Source: Thalassobius sp965218685 | GTDB taxonomy: Bacteria; Pseudomonadota; Alphaproteobacteria; Rhodobacterales; Rhodobacteraceae | Direction of reading: 5' to 3' | Length of the DNA stretch: 64,000 nt | Assembly (NCBI RefSeq): GCF_965218685.1 | Contig: NZ_OZ244657.1 | Location: 2,790,001-2,854,000 of the forward strand | In this document: in pieces, positions 62,930-64,000 of the stretch | Numbering within the stretch: position 1 is the first letter of the stretch | Layout of the letters: each line of letters opens with the position of its first letter | Translations under genes and position numbers: made by a program | Notes under the pieces: generated by a model | Databases searched by the model: none | Seen by the model: only the letters and a program-made list of their open reading frames with translations | What the model was told of the DNA's origin: nothing

Positions 62930-63787
62930 ATGAGCCGCCTCTCGCCCAATGCCAAGGCCATCCTCATGATGGTTGGCGCCATCTTCTGCCTTTCGGCCAT
63001 GGACGCGACAGCCAAGGAACTGAATAATCACGTCGGCATCATCCCCATGGTCTGGGCGCGGTATGCGGGCCAAGGCCTGGTGGTGCTGATCTTCGTTGCG
63101 CCCCGGCTAAGACAGGTGGTCAAGACCAATTTTCCGGTATTGCAGGTCACCCGTTCACTCCTCCTGATGATCGGAACCTCGTGTTTTTTCACCGGCCTTG
63201 CACATATAGATCTGGCCGAGGCGACGGCGATTATGAACATCAACCCGGTGCTGATCACCCTGGGGGCGGCGCTTTTTCTGGGCGAACGCCTTGGACCACG
63301 GCGCCTGTTCGGTGTCATTGCGGCCCTGATCGGCGCGATGATCGTGATCCGCCCCGGCTCGGGCGTTCTGTCTGTCTGGGCGCTGTTCCCGCTGACTGCT
63401 GCCTGCTGCTATACCGGCTTCAGCCTGATTACACGCTATGTTGGCAGGTCCGAGGATCCGTGGACCTCGCTTTTCTACACTGCTGTGATTGGTGCTGTCG
63501 GGTTCTCTTTGGCGGTACCGTTTTTCTGGGAATCGCCCAGCCCCACGGCCATCGGGTTGATGCTGGTGCTGGCTTTTTTTGGCACAATCTCGCAGTTGCT
63601 TCTGATCCGGGCGCTGTCCATAGGCGAGGCCGCGATGCTGGCCCCCTTTGCATATACCGGCCTGATCTTCGCCACCTTCTGGGGAATTTCGATCTTTGCG
63701 GAATATCCTGACCTGTGGACGGTCATTGGCGCCCTTGTGATCGCCGTGTCCGGGATTTATGTGTGGCATCGGGAAACAAGAGCCTAG
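62930..63787 (+). CDS. EamA family (DMT) transporter
   Basis: The 285-residue protein has ten predicted helices arranged as two EamA repeats (MMVGAIFCLSAMDATAKEL near the start and EATAIMNINPVLITLGAALFLGERLG in the first repeat). It probably exports or imports a small metabolite. Substrates of this family are diverse and none can be assigned. It lies between the FliG-like gene and the acyltransferase gene on the same strand. Confidence 0.9.
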   Translation: MSRLSPNAKAILMMVGAIFCLSAMDATAKELNNHVGIIPMVWARYAGQGLVVLIFVAPRLRQVVKTNFPVLQVTRSLLLMIGTSCFFTGLAHIDLAEATAIMNINPVLITLGAALFLGERLGPRRLFGVIAALIGAMIVIRPGSGVLSVWALFPLTAACCYTGFSLITRYVGRSEDPWTSLFYTAVIGAVGFSLAVPFFWESPSPTAIGLMLVLAFFGTISQLLLIRALSIGEAAMLAPFAYTGLIFATFWGISIFAEYPDLWTVIGALVIAVSGIYVWHRETRA

Positions 63788-63794
63788 AGGCCGC

Positions 63795-64000
63795 GTGGCA
63801 CAAGCAAAACCAACCGGAACCTGGCAAGACTGGGTCTTTGACCGCATTCTGCGTGGTCTGATCGGCACGGCCCTGGCCCTGCCCTGGAGCCTGCGTGTCC
63901 GCTTTATCGGCTGGTTCGTCCGCCGCATTCTGGCTCCGATGGTGGGCTACCGGGATCGGGCGATGGCCAACCTGGCCTATATCTACCCAGACATGCCCGA
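63795..64000 (+). CDS. Lipid A lauroyl acyltransferase (LpxL/HtrB), partial
   Basis: The frame starts at GTG 63795 and runs off the right edge, showing the first 68 residues (MAQAKPTGTWQDWVFDRILRG then IGTALALPWSLRVRFIGWF and VGYRDRAMANLAYIYPDMP). The hydrophobic helix followed by R-x-R-x-N-L and YIYPDM is the start of Kdo2-lipid IV(A) acyltransferases, which add a fatty acid to lipid A in the inner membrane. The catalytic H-x4-D motif is beyond the window. It follows the DMT gene by seven bases. Confidence 0.82.
   Translation, partial: MAQAKPTGTWQDWVFDRILRGLIGTALALPWSLRVRFIGWFVRRILAPMVGYRDRAMANLAYIYPDMP

Overview
The window is high-GC alphaproteobacterial chromosome, most likely from the Roseobacter group of the Rhodobacteraceae (Ruegeria-like). 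The grounds are a complete-looking Rhodobacter-type gene transfer agent (GTA) cluster, the carboxyspermidine-type polyamine genes, an nnr-glnB-glnA block, and the general protein make-up. No ribosomal RNA, CRISPR array, integrase or intact transposase was found. The species call is inference from gene content.

Layout. (1) 1-11072, minus strand: a GTA head-tail cluster read from gp1 (small terminase) at the right to gp15 (cut by the left edge), with the capsid, portal, protease, tail tube, tape measure, hub and peptidase genes in the canonical order. (2) 11401-13773, plus: carboxynorspermidine decarboxylase and dehydrogenase (spermidine synthesis). (3) 13843-19274, minus: a DUF1992 gene, mltG and the fatty acid synthesis genes fabF, acpP, fabG and fabD. 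(4) 19472-21945: a cytochrome b561-YceI fusion, a separate periplasmic YceI protein and a small membrane protein. (5) 22172-25356: rpsF-rpsR-rplI with a candidate RNA leader, a DUF1330 gene and the trigger factor gene. (6) 25493-30206, minus: a large exported TPR-CHAT protein and a GMC oxidoreductase with a divergent LysR gene. (7) 31452-36737, plus: an iron uptake unit made of a TonB-dependent siderophore receptor, a PKHD hydroxylase, ExbB, ExbD and TonB. (8) 36741-38676: a BASS transporter and a PlsC-like acyltransferase.

(9) 38690-53064 is the most interesting accessory stretch. A class III aminotransferase gene faces a LuxR-type regulator gene across a promoter that carries a repeated TATATACCCC element. 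About 12 kb of co-directional genes then encode a flavin monooxygenase, RidA, DUF1028, aldehyde dehydrogenase, LysR, an ArgE-like deacylase, a GMC oxidoreductase and a polyamine-type ABC transporter. Together these look like an uptake and oxidation route for an amine or acylated amine whose exact substrate is unknown.

(10) 53506-64000 returns to housekeeping genes: tRNA-Leu(UAG), nnr, glnB-glnA, a membrane protein of unknown function, an alpha/beta hydrolase-OsmC fusion, purB, a tiny exported protein whose ribosome site lies inside a terminator hairpin, a FliG-like protein away from any flagellar operon, a DMT transporter, and the start of a lipid A acyltransferase gene.
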